DNA of 31,567 nt from NCBI GenBank assembly GCA_025449435.1, contig JANWJO010000133.1:1-31567 (forward strand). The letters run 5' to 3'. Every line of letters starts with the position of its first letter. Positions within the stretch are counted from its first letter, which is position 1. The translations under genes were made by a program, and so were the position numbers. Under the pieces are notes generated by a model. That model searched no databases. It worked only from the letters and a program-made list of their open reading frames with translations, and was not told the DNA's origin. The DNA comes from Chloroflexota bacterium (GTDB lineage Bacteria; Chloroflexota; UBA4733). Of this stretch, positions 7,472 through 17,602 are shown piece after piece.

Positions 7472-8856
7472 CGTGTCACCCCGGCAGGTGTACGCTCGAT
7501 CATATGCGCACCGTGAGCGATGGCGCGACGGATCGCTGCGCCCTTGCTCTCCACCTCTTGAAACTCGCTGCCAGCCTCCGAGTCGTACACGATGCCGCAC
7601 GCTGCCTGCCCCCACGCATCAGGTCCATCTGCAAAGAAGCTGCGAATGGCGATGGCAAAGTAGCAATCCCCGCTGAGCGAGAAGTAGCCAACCGAGCCGG
7701 AATACGGCCCACGCGCTTCCTTTTCGATGCGGTTGATGATCTTCATGCTCTCGATCTTGGGCGCACCCGTTACTGTGCCTGCTGGCGACGACGCGGCGTA
7801 GACGTCGAACATGTCCAGACCAGGGGCCAGGCGACCTTCCACATCGGTGACGATGTGCTGGACGTGGCTAAATTTGAGCAGGTACATCAGACGTCGCACC
7901 TGCACCGTGCCGAACCGGCACAGCCGGCCGATGTCGTTGCGCGCTAGATCCACCAGCATCATGTGTTCCGCGCGTTCCTTGGGATCGTTGAGCAGCTCGC
8001 GTGCCAGCGCTTCATCCTCTACAGCGTCACGGCCACGCCGCCGCGTCCCAGCGATTGGGATAATTTCCACCGCCTCGCGCTCCATGCGCACCACGATTTC
8101 CGGGCTGGACCCAACGACCTCGCGCTCACCAAACTTCAAATAGAACATATGGGGCGATGGGTTGAGGTCTCGCAGCGCGTGGTAGATCGGGAGCTTCGAC
8201 CCTTCGATGCGGTAGCGGAACTTGCGGGAGATTTGCACCTGGTAGGAATTGCCGGCTTGGATTTCGGACATGACGGCAGCGAACTGGTCATCGTGTTCCT
8301 GTCGCGTCACGTTCGAGCCCAAATACTCCGCCTTGGGCGTCGACACCACTGGAGCCGGGCCGGCCAGGACCGCTCGAAGCTCGCTGCCGCGGTCCTCATC
8401 GAGGTAAAAGTAAAACGTTTCGCCGGTGAGCCGGTTGAGGATGAGGCCATCGAGGTACAGGCCAAACTCAAAATCGGGGAAGGTGGAAGCATGAAACTGG
8501 AGTGACGGCTCAAAGTAGCGCGTTGCCTCGTATGAAAAGTAGCCGACCAGTCCCCCGCAGTAGCCCGCGGTGGGCAAGCGCTGGTCTCCCAGTAGCTCAC
8601 GTAACGTGATGAACGGGTTCGACGCCTCGACCGCTACATCATCGACGTACAGCCGGTTTTCGCGCGCGACGATGTGGTGGCGGGGTGCAAACCCGATGAT
8701 GGAATACCGCGCCACCCGCTCGTTCTCCTCGAGTGACTCGAGCAAGAACACTCGCTCATAATGGGCGTGCAGGCGAGCAAACATGTCCGGGAAGGACAGG
8801 GGCGAGCTCAACCGCCGTGTGTGAAAGCTCAATTCTGACGTAAGCAGCGGTGGCAT
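7468..8856 (-). CDS. trpE: Anthranilate synthase component I
   Basis: TrpE converts chorismate and ammonia to anthranilate, the committed step to tryptophan. The 462-residue protein carries the N-terminal feedback site (FLLESLEENERVARYS, with the LLES element that binds tryptophan in characterised enzymes) and the chorismate-enzyme core: IPIAGTRRRG, LVDLARNDIGR, a histidine in FSHVQHIVTDVEG and SSPAGTVTGAPK. It is therefore probably inhibited by tryptophan as well as controlled by the upstream T-box. AAGGGG lies 6 nt before the ATG. It is the first gene of an eight-gene operon whose early members overlap by 4 nt. PabB is the main alternative reading, but the trp context argues against it. Confidence 0.97.
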   Translation of the reverse strand: MPPLLTSELSFHTRRLSSPLSFPDMFARLHAHYERVFLLESLEENERVARYSIIGFAPRHHIVARENRLYVDDVAVEASNPFITLRELLGDQRLPTAGYCGGLVGYFSYEATRYFEPSLQFHASTFPDFEFGLYLDGLILNRLTGETFYFYLDEDRGSELRAVLAGPAPVVSTPKAEYLGSNVTRQEHDDQFAAVMSEIQAGNSYQVQISRKFRYRIEGSKLPIYHALRDLNPSPHMFYLKFGEREVVGSSPEIVVRMEREAVEIIPIAGTRRRGRDAVEDEALARELLNDPKERAEHMMLVDLARNDIGRLCRFGTVQVRRLMYLLKFSHVQHIVTDVEGRLAPGLDMFDVYAASSPAGTVTGAPKIESMKIINRIEKEARGPYSGSVGYFSLSGDCYFAIAIRSFFADGPDAWGQAACGIVYDSEAGSEFQEVESKGAAIRRAIAHGAHMIERTPAGVTR

Positions 8857-8862
8857 CAGTTG

Positions 8863-9215
8863 CCCCTTAGGACACCACCGGCACGCAGCAGGTAACCGGT
8901 GTCACGACAGGTTCTTCCAGCGCGGGGACGCAAGAACCGTCGTGGTACCACCCCGCTTTGCCCTTCCCGAAGGCGGAAGGGCCTCTTTCTCAGGCACGAG
9001 GAGGTGACGAACACATCCCGATGCCCTGTCTTATGGTATCGGAAGACTTCCGGCGGCGCCTACGTCCTGCGCGCACCACCGTTTTGCACAGGTTCGGACC
9101 GCAGCTCACGGGTCCATTCCCCAGGTCGGTAGGTATTAGCCTCGCAGCGGATGGCTAACTCTCTGCACCCAACGGCGCTGGATACTCGTCCCGATCAATG
9201 CCATCTGCAGTTTTC
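8863..9215 (-). promoter_or_regulatory. Tryptophan T-box leader (tRNA-Trp-sensing riboswitch)
   Basis: The minus-strand leader of trpE shows a full T-box layout. Stem I has a kink-turn-like base, the loop-E AGUA at 9186-9183, AGAGAG at 9164-9159, an apical UUAGCC/GGCUAA helix enclosing GCUGCGA (9148-9142), and on the 3' side a specifier loop whose codon is UGG (9116-9114), i.e. tryptophan. Stem III is GCCCUUCC/GGAAGGGC (8982-8960). The T-box element GGGGUGGUACCACG (8954-8941) lies in an antiterminator-like helix GCGGGG/CCCCGC (8956-8951 with 8927-8922). A competing hairpin pairs 8944-8932 with 8916-8903 and would remove the T-box 3' half. No U-tract follows, so control may be at translation of trpE (site AAGGGG, 8868-8863). 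Known biology: uncharged cognate tRNA stabilises the on-state. Confidence 0.88.
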
Positions 9216-9228
9216 CAAGGTCACACTC

Positions 9229-9258
9229 ACGCTAGCATGCCACGATGAACGCTGTCAA
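9229..9258 (-). promoter_or_regulatory. Promoter of the trp operon
   Basis: A perfect -35 TTGACA (9258-9253) is followed after 18 nt by TAGCGT (9234-9229), which keeps the key TA...T positions of a -10. Transcription would begin near 9222, just before the base of T-box stem I. Confidence 0.6.
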
Positions 9259-9538
9259 TCAGCGATCAAGCGCCGAGGCGTACCGGCGCCTGGAAGGCGC
9301 AATAGAACAGGCGGTAAGCGTGTGGATAGCGCCGGCACTGTACGATGAACTGGCTCTTGTGAGCATGTGGTGCGTTGTACTGGACGCGATGGACCGTGCG
9401 ACGTTGCAGCGGGCTGAAACGGCTATACTAGCTATGAGCACCGAAGCGCAACCAGAACACTGCTTCGAGGCGCAACGTGAGGTACATCAACCGGGCTGCG
9501 CCGCGTCGTCGATAGGGGTGTGCCATGAGCTCTGGTAG
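9245..9538 (+). CDS. Hypothetical 97-residue protein (doubtful)
   Basis: This is an open frame from an ATG at 9245. About the first 68 residues look like a real small helical protein, rich in Ala, Glu, Leu and Arg with amphipathic periodicity and no hydrophobic segment. The last 25 residues are less protein-like. I recognise no family. No good Shine-Dalgarno site precedes the ATG. The start lies within the divergent trp promoter and the end overlaps the next gene by 14 nt, which would suit translational coupling. It could equally be a chance frame in a divergent regulatory region. Confidence 0.35.
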   Translation: MNAVNQRSSAEAYRRLEGAIEQAVSVWIAPALYDELALVSMWCVVLDAMDRATLQRAETAILAMSTEAQPEHCFEAQREVHQPGCAASSIGVCHELW

Positions 9539-10220
9539 CGGACCAAATACCGAGCAGGAACCGACCTGGGTGACCGGTCGTGACATCTTGCCGCCCAATT
9601 TGCCCCGGCAAGAAGCGCCTACATCGCCTTCACAACCCCAGTTTCAGCATTTCACGCCTGCTCCGGTGCAACGAGGGCCGCGGCGGTGGTCGCTCCTCAT
9701 CGGGATACCGGTGATCGTTCTCGTGGTACTCGTCGCTGGCATTGCCATTTCGGGCAGCCTGTTAGGACGTGGCCTGCACATCGGGCTACCGAGCACGGCG
9801 GCCGCGCCAGCCAATGCCTCGGTGCCGACCGGCGCCTCCGCCGATGCGGTCACCGAAACCAAGCTGTTCAATGACCCACTGGTCGATGAGCATATAGTCA
9901 CGAATATTCCCGCACCCAAAGCACCAGTGTCGTTTATCGAGGCCTGGACGAAGCAAGATAGCCAGACCATGTGGGGCGAGTTGTCGCCAGGGGCACAGCA
10001 ACAGTTTCAACAGGCTGGGGCATCGGCCACCAACTTTGCCCAAATACCGTTTGGCCCAAGCATGCAGATCAAGAGCATCACCTACGTGGCCGGCAGCCGG
10101 CTCAATGACGGCCGGGTAGCCACCATCTTCGCCATCACGTTTTCCGTCAACGGCAGTGATACCGAACTCCCCTATTACTTCACGGTGAACACCGACGGCC
10201 TCATCGACGAGTTCCATTAA
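9525..10220 (+). CDS. Membrane-anchored protein with extracytoplasmic NTF2-like domain (hypothetical)
   Basis: This 231-residue protein starts at ATG 9525, with AGGGG about 7 nt upstream. Residues 1-52 are a hydrophilic, Pro/Gln-rich cytoplasmic tail. Residues 55-80 form one transmembrane helix (LLIGIPVIVLVVLVAGIAI), followed by a Pro/Ala/Thr-rich linker. The outer domain (about 115-231) contains FIEAWTKQD, a helix ending in SPGAQQQFQ and alternating beta strands up to the C-terminal YYFTVNTDGLIDEFH. This order resembles small NTF2-like or DUF4878-type domains, which often bind small molecules or assist envelope processes. The assignment is by pattern only; no catalytic residues can be named. 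It lies 85 nt upstream of ligA on the same strand. Confidence 0.75.
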   Translation: MSSGSGPNTEQEPTWVTGRDILPPNLPRQEAPTSPSQPQFQHFTPAPVQRGPRRWSLLIGIPVIVLVVLVAGIAISGSLLGRGLHIGLPSTAAAPANASVPTGASADAVTETKLFNDPLVDEHIVTNIPAPKAPVSFIEAWTKQDSQTMWGELSPGAQQQFQQAGASATNFAQIPFGPSMQIKSITYVAGSRLNDGRVATIFAITFSVNGSDTELPYYFTVNTDGLIDEFH

Positions 10221-10261
10221 ACTGTTCGCGAGGTAGGGCGGCGCCGGACATATCACCCTCC

Positions 10262-10280
10262 CCAGCAGAGCGGCTGCTGG
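10262..10280 (+). other. Hairpin upstream of ligA
   Basis: CCAGCAG and CTGCTGG can pair around a 5-nt loop in the short gap before ligA. No U-tract follows. It may be a weak processing or attenuation element, or chance in GC-rich DNA. Confidence 0.3.
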
Positions 10281-10302
10281 CCGCGGCCGCTGGGAGCGAT
10301 GA

Positions 10303-13496
<3,194 letters not shown>

Positions 13497-13524
13497 ACGC
13501 GCAACACATGACTACCCAGGAGCG

Positions 13525-13857
13525 CTAGCGCTCGACCGGGTACCCCTTGGCGATCCACTCGATCGTGCCGCCCTCCACGTTGTAGACGGTCTTGGCTCCC
13601 ACCGCGGCGGCCATCTCGGAGGCAACGGCGGATCGGCTGCCCATGGCACACACAAAGATCACCGGGCGATCGCTGGAAACGTGGCTCGCTGGCGATCGCA
13701 GAAACGTGTTGAGCGGCACGAGCTTGGCTCCCGGGACGTGCCCGGTTTGGTACTCGTTTGGTTCGCGCACGTCGATTACATACGTGCCAGCATCGACGAG
13801 CTTCTTGGCGGTGGCCACGTCGATGCGCTGAAACGGGTCTTGGGGTTCGGCTGCCAT
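13525..13857 (-). CDS. Single-domain rhodanese (sulfurtransferase)
   Basis: This 110-residue protein has the rhodanese fold signature: YVIDVREPNEYQTGHVPGA, the active-site loop VCAMGSRS with nucleophile C70, and VEGGTIEWIAKGYPV at the C-terminus. It should carry a persulfide on Cys70 and pass sulfur to an acceptor. It is the last gene of the cysM cassette, 50 nt after the JAMM gene. In mycobacteria the rhodanese domain is joined to the E1-like enzyme (MoeZ) and sulfurates the carrier CysO. Here the rhodanese is separate, so it is the natural candidate for the sulfur donor in this cassette (inference). Length is typical of GlpE/PspE-like proteins. Cytoplasmic. Confidence 0.93.
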   Translation of the reverse strand: MAAEPQDPFQRIDVATAKKLVDAGTYVIDVREPNEYQTGHVPGAKLVPLNTFLRSPASHVSSDRPVIFVCAMGSRSAVASEMAAAVGAKTVYNVEGGTIEWIAKGYPVER

Positions 13858-13907
13858 GGGGAGTTTCTTCCTCTCAACGCACTGCTGCGTGGGTATTGGC
13901 CGGGTGC

Positions 13908-14345
13908 CTAACTTGTCCCGGACACGATGTCCAGTGTCTCACCTTCGGCGTGATCAGGAAACAGCTTGAACGCGTTTAGCACCGGTTGATCCTGAAACTC
14001 CAAAGAACAGATGATGTACGTGGTGTCCGGCCACAACGGTCGCCCTTCCTCGTCGTGCGCGTTGCGGCGGTCGGTTTCGGACGGATAGGCTCGGGTGTGT
14101 GGGTGCGAATGGTAGATGGCCACGAGGTCGAGTTGCGCATCATCCATCCGGCGCTGTACCCGATACAAGGCAGTTGGGTCCATCTCATAACGGGTACGTT
14201 GCAGCTCCGCGATATTGGGCACGCGGATCAGTTCGCTGGCTTCACCAGCGGTACCCAGCAGCACACCGCAGATTTCGGCATCGCGGGCGCGGCCCTCCCG
14301 AGCATGCTCGACGATATCACTGGCGAATTGCTGGCTCAGGCGCAT
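13908..14345 (-). CDS. mec: JAMM/MPN+ metalloprotease of the Mec type
   Basis: The 145-residue protein has the complete JAMM zinc-protease motif: Glu24 in AEICGVLLG and the pattern HSHPHTRAYPSETD, giving zinc ligands H79, H81 and D92 and the Ser89 of the HxH-x7-SxxD signature. In M. tuberculosis the homologue Mec (Rv1334) removes cysteine from the CysO-cysteine adduct formed by CysM, releasing free cysteine. Here it lies between a carrier-E1 fusion and a rhodanese, and its ATG overlaps the upstream stop as TAATG. It may therefore both release cysteine and process the internal Gly-Gly of the fusion; the second role is inference. Deubiquitinase-like or phage-tail JAMM proteins are the less likely alternatives. 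Confidence 0.92.
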   Translation of the reverse strand: MRLSQQFASDIVEHAREGRARDAEICGVLLGTAGEASELIRVPNIAELQRTRYEMDPTALYRVQRRMDDAQLDLVAIYHSHPHTRAYPSETDRRNAHDEEGRPLWPDTTYIICSLEFQDQPVLNAFKLFPDHAEGETLDIVSGTS

Positions 14346-15442
14346 TAGGCGACTCCGGCCGGCACCTCGGCGTGCGGGGCGCCGCAGAATTCCACATAGT
14401 CGATGGGCTCAAAGATCGACGGATGGTCACCACACACCGGGCAACCGGGGTCGCGCGGCGTCTTCATGACGCGGAACTCCATGCTGAGCGCATCCATGAC
14501 CAGTAACTTGCCGGCCAATGACTCACCCAAGTGCAACAGTTGCTTGGTCGCTTCGATAGCTTGAATCGAGCCGATGACGCCGGTCATCATCCCCAGCACA
14601 CCCGCCTCAGAGCAACTCGGAACTTCGCCCGGCGGCGGCGGTGATGGGAAAAGGCAGCGATAGCAACCCTGACCCGGCACATACACCGTGGCCTGGCCGT
14701 CAAACCGCAAGATGCTGCCATCGATCAGGGGCTTGTTCGCCCAATACGCCACATCACTGATCAGGTAGCGGGTAGCGAAGTTATCACAGCCGTTGACCAC
14801 GACGTCGTACTGCTTGATGATCTCGTCGGCATTGCTGGAATCTAAGATAACCTGGTGCGTCACCACGTTCACGTACGGGTTGATGTCGTACAGGCCATCC
14901 TTGGCAGACAGCACCTTCGGCCGCCCCACGTCGTGGGTGTGGTGCAGGATCTGCCGCTGCAAGTTGGTGAGATCCACGTCGTCAAAATCGACCAAGCCGA
15001 TGGTGCCAACGCCAGCGGCCGCGAGATACATAGCTGCCGGGCAGCCAAGCCCACCAGCGCCAACGACCAACACCTTCGACTGCTTGAGGATTCGCTGCCC
15101 CCGGCTCCCCACCTCAGGCATTAAGAGGTGCCGGCTATAGCGCGTCACTTCGTCGGGGCTGAACCCACTGCCACCAGCCATTGCAGGCATGATGCCCACC
15201 TCACTTCCATCGGCGACCGCCGCGTCAAGTCCACCAGCCTTGCGCGCATCGACGCCATTGACAAACACGTTGACAAACCGGCGAACCGATCCATCACCGT
15301 CAAATAGCCGCTCACCCACACCGGGATAGCTCCGGTCGAGGTTGTGCAACACCTCGCGCAGCGTTGACCCTTCGACCTCTACACGCGCTTGATTGTGCGT
15401 CAAGCCGCGCAGCGCGCTCGGCACTAATACCGCGACACCCAT
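14345..15442 (-). CDS. Fusion of a CysO/MoaD-type sulfur carrier with a MoeB/ThiF-type E1 enzyme
   Basis: The 365-residue protein has two parts. Residues 1-91 are a ubiquitin-like beta-grasp sulfur carrier (FVNVFVNGVDAR, GSEVGIMPAMAGG), whose Gly90-Gly91 would be the C-terminal activation site in a free carrier. Residues 92-365 are an adenylating E1: RYSRHLLMPEVG, nucleotide loop GAGGLGC (128-134), DFDDVDLTNLQRQ, NGCDNFATR, zinc pairs C260/C263 and C334/C337, and Cys277 in PSCSEAG at the usual catalytic position. It should adenylate a carrier C-terminus so that it can become a thiocarboxylate. Neighbours are cysM upstream and a JAMM protease and rhodanese downstream. The oddity is that the Gly-Gly is internal, so either cleavage frees the carrier or a separate carrier is used. 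The ATG is 36 nt after the cysM stop. Confidence 0.93.
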   Translation of the reverse strand: MGVAVLVPSALRGLTHNQARVEVEGSTLREVLHNLDRSYPGVGERLFDGDGSVRRFVNVFVNGVDARKAGGLDAAVADGSEVGIMPAMAGGSGFSPDEVTRYSRHLLMPEVGSRGQRILKQSKVLVVGAGGLGCPAAMYLAAAGVGTIGLVDFDDVDLTNLQRQILHHTHDVGRPKVLSAKDGLYDINPYVNVVTHQVILDSSNADEIIKQYDVVVNGCDNFATRYLISDVAYWANKPLIDGSILRFDGQATVYVPGQGCYRCLFPSPPPPGEVPSCSEAGVLGMMTGVIGSIQAIEATKQLLHLGESLAGKLLVMDALSMEFRVMKTPRDPGCPVCGDHPSIFEPIDYVEFCGAPHAEVPAGVA

Positions 15443-15478
15443 GACCCATTCAGCCTTTCTCTGGCTCTGGCCAACCTG

Positions 15479-16447
15479 CTAGATGGACCAGTCATCAGTC
15501 TTCCACAAACTTGTGGACAGGTATTTGTCCCCACCATCTGGGAAGATGACAACGACCACACCTTCTTGTAATTGATCTGCTACGCGCAGTGCCGCGAACA
15601 TCGCCGCTCCCGAAGACTGTCCAGCAAAAATCCCTTCTTCACGGGCAATGCGGCGTGCCATGTCGAACGCTTGCTCCGTATTCACTAATTCCTTGGCGTC
15701 GAGTCCTGCCAACTGGAAAATGGCCGGCACGATCGCCGTCTCTAAGTGTTTAAGCCCCTCGATGCCGTGCATCGGGTTGTCCGGCTGCACACCGATAACC
15801 TTCACATCTGGATTCTGCTCGCGTAAATACATGCCGGTACCCATGGCCGTGCCGGTGGTACCGAGCCCAGCCACGAGATGCGTTACGCGTCCGTTCGTCT
15901 GGCGCCAAATTTCTGGGCCAGTGGTGCGGTAGTGCGCTTGCACGTTGGACATATTGGAATACTGGTCAGCATAGTAATACGCGTCAGGGTGGGCATCCAC
16001 GAGAGTACGCACCAGGCGAATGGCGCCATCAGAGCCTTCGTAGGGATCCGAGTACGTCACTTTGGCGCCATACGCCGTGACAATTTGCTTGCGCTCCTCA
16101 CTCACGCTTTCGGGCATCACCAGTTCCACTGGGAATCCCCATGCTGCACCGAGCATGGCGTACGCGATGCCCGTGTTGCCCGATGACGAATCTATGAGCG
16201 TCTTCCCAGGAACGAGGGCACCCCGCCGCTGAGCATCGGAGACGATCTGTAACGCGGCACGATCCTTTACCGACCCACCGGGATTGAACCATTCGGCCTT
16301 GATCAACACCTGTACGCGCTCATTGCCAGGCTTGAGAATCCGAGGGGCGATCAGGGGCGTATTGCCGATTCGGTCAACGAGCGCTTCACCCAGCGGTGCC
16401 GCCAGCGTCGCTGGCGACGGCACAGGGCGCGATGGTGCAAATCCCAC
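15479..16447 (-). CDS. cysM: PLP-dependent cysteine synthase, CysM type
   Basis: This fold-type II PLP enzyme makes cysteine from an activated serine and a sulfur donor. It has GNTPLI, the PLP lysine in FNPGGSVKDR (K61 with the start used here), the substrate loop SSSGNTGIAYA, the glycine loop VAGLGTTGTAMG and FAGQSSGAA near the C-terminus. GTG 16447 is chosen because GGGAG lies 7 nt upstream and the predicted transcription start is near 16471. An ATG at 16465 would have almost no leader. Length is 322 residues. In M. tuberculosis CysM uses O-phosphoserine and CysO thiocarboxylate; the neighbouring carrier, JAMM and rhodanese genes suggest the same chemistry. Classical CysK/CysM using sulfide is the alternative. 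Confidence 0.95.
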   Translation of the reverse strand: MGFAPSRPVPSPATLAAPLGEALVDRIGNTPLIAPRILKPGNERVQVLIKAEWFNPGGSVKDRAALQIVSDAQRRGALVPGKTLIDSSSGNTGIAYAMLGAAWGFPVELVMPESVSEERKQIVTAYGAKVTYSDPYEGSDGAIRLVRTLVDAHPDAYYYADQYSNMSNVQAHYRTTGPEIWRQTNGRVTHLVAGLGTTGTAMGTGMYLREQNPDVKVIGVQPDNPMHGIEGLKHLETAIVPAIFQLAGLDAKELVNTEQAFDMARRIAREEGIFAGQSSGAAMFAALRVADQLQEGVVVVIFPDGGDKYLSTSLWKTDDWSI

Positions 16448-16477
16448 TCGTTGTCTCCCGCCCATATTGCACTTACT

Positions 16478-16507
16478 ATTGTAAAGTGACCAACCTGTCT
16501 AGGTCAA
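16478..16507 (-). promoter_or_regulatory. Promoter of the cysM cassette
   Basis: TTGACC (16507-16502), an 18-nt spacer and TACAAT (16483-16478) on the minus strand make a good sigma-70-type promoter. The start near 16471 supports the GTG start of cysM. The 16508-16638 stretch between this promoter and that of the tRNA shows nothing else I can name. Confidence 0.7.
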
Positions 16508-16638
16508 TAATGTAGCGATGCCCGGCGTTGCTGATGAATAGCGATGTATTAGCGCGGCTGGTGAACTGCCTAAGCGCCAGCCGATTTTACATTGCCAGAA
16601 CCAAATCGGGCCACATGCGAAACGCGGTGCCGCTCCGG

Positions 16639-16647
16639 TGGTATAGT
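16639..16647 (+). promoter_or_regulatory. Extended -10 promoter for tRNA-Gly
   Basis: TGgTATAGT fits an extended -10 element ending 13 nt before the mature tRNA start. No convincing -35 is present. Confidence 0.5.
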
Positions 16648-16660
16648 CAGAGTTCCTTGC

Positions 16661-16731
16661 GCGGGCAAGATGTTGTGGTGGCATGTCAGCTTCCCAAGCT
16701 GAACGCACGGGTTCGATTCCCGTTGCCCGCT
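16661..16731 (+). tRNA. tRNA-Gly (anticodon CCC)
   Basis: A full cloverleaf is visible: acceptor stem GCGGGCA/TGCCCGC, a D-arm ATGT/GCAT, anticodon stem TCAGC/GCTGA with loop TTCCCAA (anticodon CCC, reads GGG), a 5-nt variable loop, T-arm ACGGG/CCCGT with loop TTCGATT and a discriminator T, as expected for glycine tRNA. CCA is not encoded. It reads away from the divergent cysM operon and into a repeat-rich region. Confidence 0.95.
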
Positions 16732-16932
16732 CCCTCGCCTGCGATAGGCACGAGGGTACGGACCTCACCCCCCGCCCCTCTCCGTCCGGGGATGGGAGCT
16801 AGCGCAACTAGTGTCCGCCGCCGTGTTTCAAGCAGCCCGTCCTTGGAGGGGTGAAACTACGCTCCCATGTGGTCCCTCCTGGCGGGGGGACCGAGCAGCC
16901 GGCAAATTGGGTGGCGAACCGGCGACGGGATA

Positions 16933-16953
16933 CCAAACCCCCCTGTAGTCCCC
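16933..16953 (+). repeat. 21-bp repeat, copy A
   Basis: An exact inverse copy is at 17603-17623, about 650 bp away. Similarity extends to either side: GACGGGATACC here compares with AACGGGATGCC in the other copy, and both carry a GTCCC-type hairpin on the other flank. Confidence 0.8.
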
Positions 16954-17026
16954 TCCTGGCGGGGGGGACTGGGGGTGGTACAGCAAGGGGGCGGAGTAGT
17001 GGTCCGTCCGACCCAGCCGGCACAAG

Positions 17027-17086
17027 GGAGCCCGGACACTGAAGTGTCGGGCTCCGACCGACCAAGCCGGCCTGCGTCGGCTGGGA
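17027..17086 (+). repeat. 60-bp inverted repeat, left arm, with internal hairpin
   Basis: This 60-bp arm recurs in inverse orientation at 17234-17293 with only a few mismatches. Its first 29 bp form a hairpin (ACAC-TGAA-GTGT tip, GGAGCCCG/CGGGCTCC base, one bulged G). The two arms enclose about 150 bp with no gene, the layout of a miniature inverted-repeat element. No target duplication was recognised. Confidence 0.8.
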
Positions 17087-17233
17087 GTGCCCAGAGGGCG
17101 TGCTCCGACCTTGGCGTGCACGGCAGCACCGCGGTCTGTCCAGATGGTCTGGGCTCATCGCATGTGGCGTGCGGGGATTTCGACGCATCAGACCAGTGAG
17201 CAATAGTCCAGGGGCGCCGCGTCCTTGAGGGTG

Positions 17234-17293
17234 TCCCAGCCGGAGCAGGCCGGCTTGGTTCGTCGGAGCCCGACACTTCAGTGTCCGGGCTCC
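17234..17293 (-). repeat. 60-bp inverted repeat, right arm
   Basis: Reverse-oriented partner of 17027-17086. The hairpin end faces outward on both sides, and the 29-bp hairpin segments of the two arms are exact reverse complements. A few substitutions are confined to the inner halves of the arms. Confidence 0.8.
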
Positions 17294-17302
17294 CCTTCTT
17301 GC

Positions 17303-17569
17303 CTATAAGAGTTGCGGTGAGGGCCTATTGTCGCCATACTGTCGCACCGCCTCTACGCCCATTTCCCTCTGGAAACGCCATATTGTCGCGCGTATCGCGC
17401 TAGTCGCATCTGTCGCACGCTTCCGACCGAACCGCCGCGCTCTCCCGGCTGCTCGGTTCCCCTCTTGGGGAACCTTACGGAGGGGTCCGTAACTTGTCAG
17501 CGGTCCACCGCGCTCTCCCGGCATCCAGTCCCCCCGCCAGGGGTCCGTAACCTGCTCGCGGTTCAGCAC
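17303..17569 (-). other. Open frame of unknown status within the repeat island
   Basis: An 88-codon frame whose last 40 residues (including IRATIWRFQREMGVEAV and RQYGDNRPSPQLL) look more protein-like than the preceding repeat-derived part. The underlying DNA has repeated TGTCGC words and a 12-bp near-direct repeat (CCATAYTGTCGC, about 44 bp apart). It may be a remnant of a coding or mobile sequence. I recognise no family and do not call it a gene. Confidence 0.25.
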
Positions 17570-17602
17570 CCACCATCCGGCACCCCGTCCCTCCTGCTAA
17601 GG

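Noticed and set aside
8899..9158. Plus-strand open frames across the trpE leader
   Set aside because: They run antisense to a well-formed T-box leader and have no ribosome site or recognisable protein pattern.
13497..13532. Bidirectional terminator between deoB and the rhodanese gene
   Set aside because: The 12-bp palindrome AGCGCTAGCGCT overlaps the rhodanese stop, has no loop and no T-tract, so a terminator call is not supported.
16808..17276. Several overlapping open frames in both strands of the repeat island
   Set aside because: They are Arg/Pro/Gly-rich translations of GC-rich palindromes, overlap each other, lack ribosome sites and show no domain pattern.
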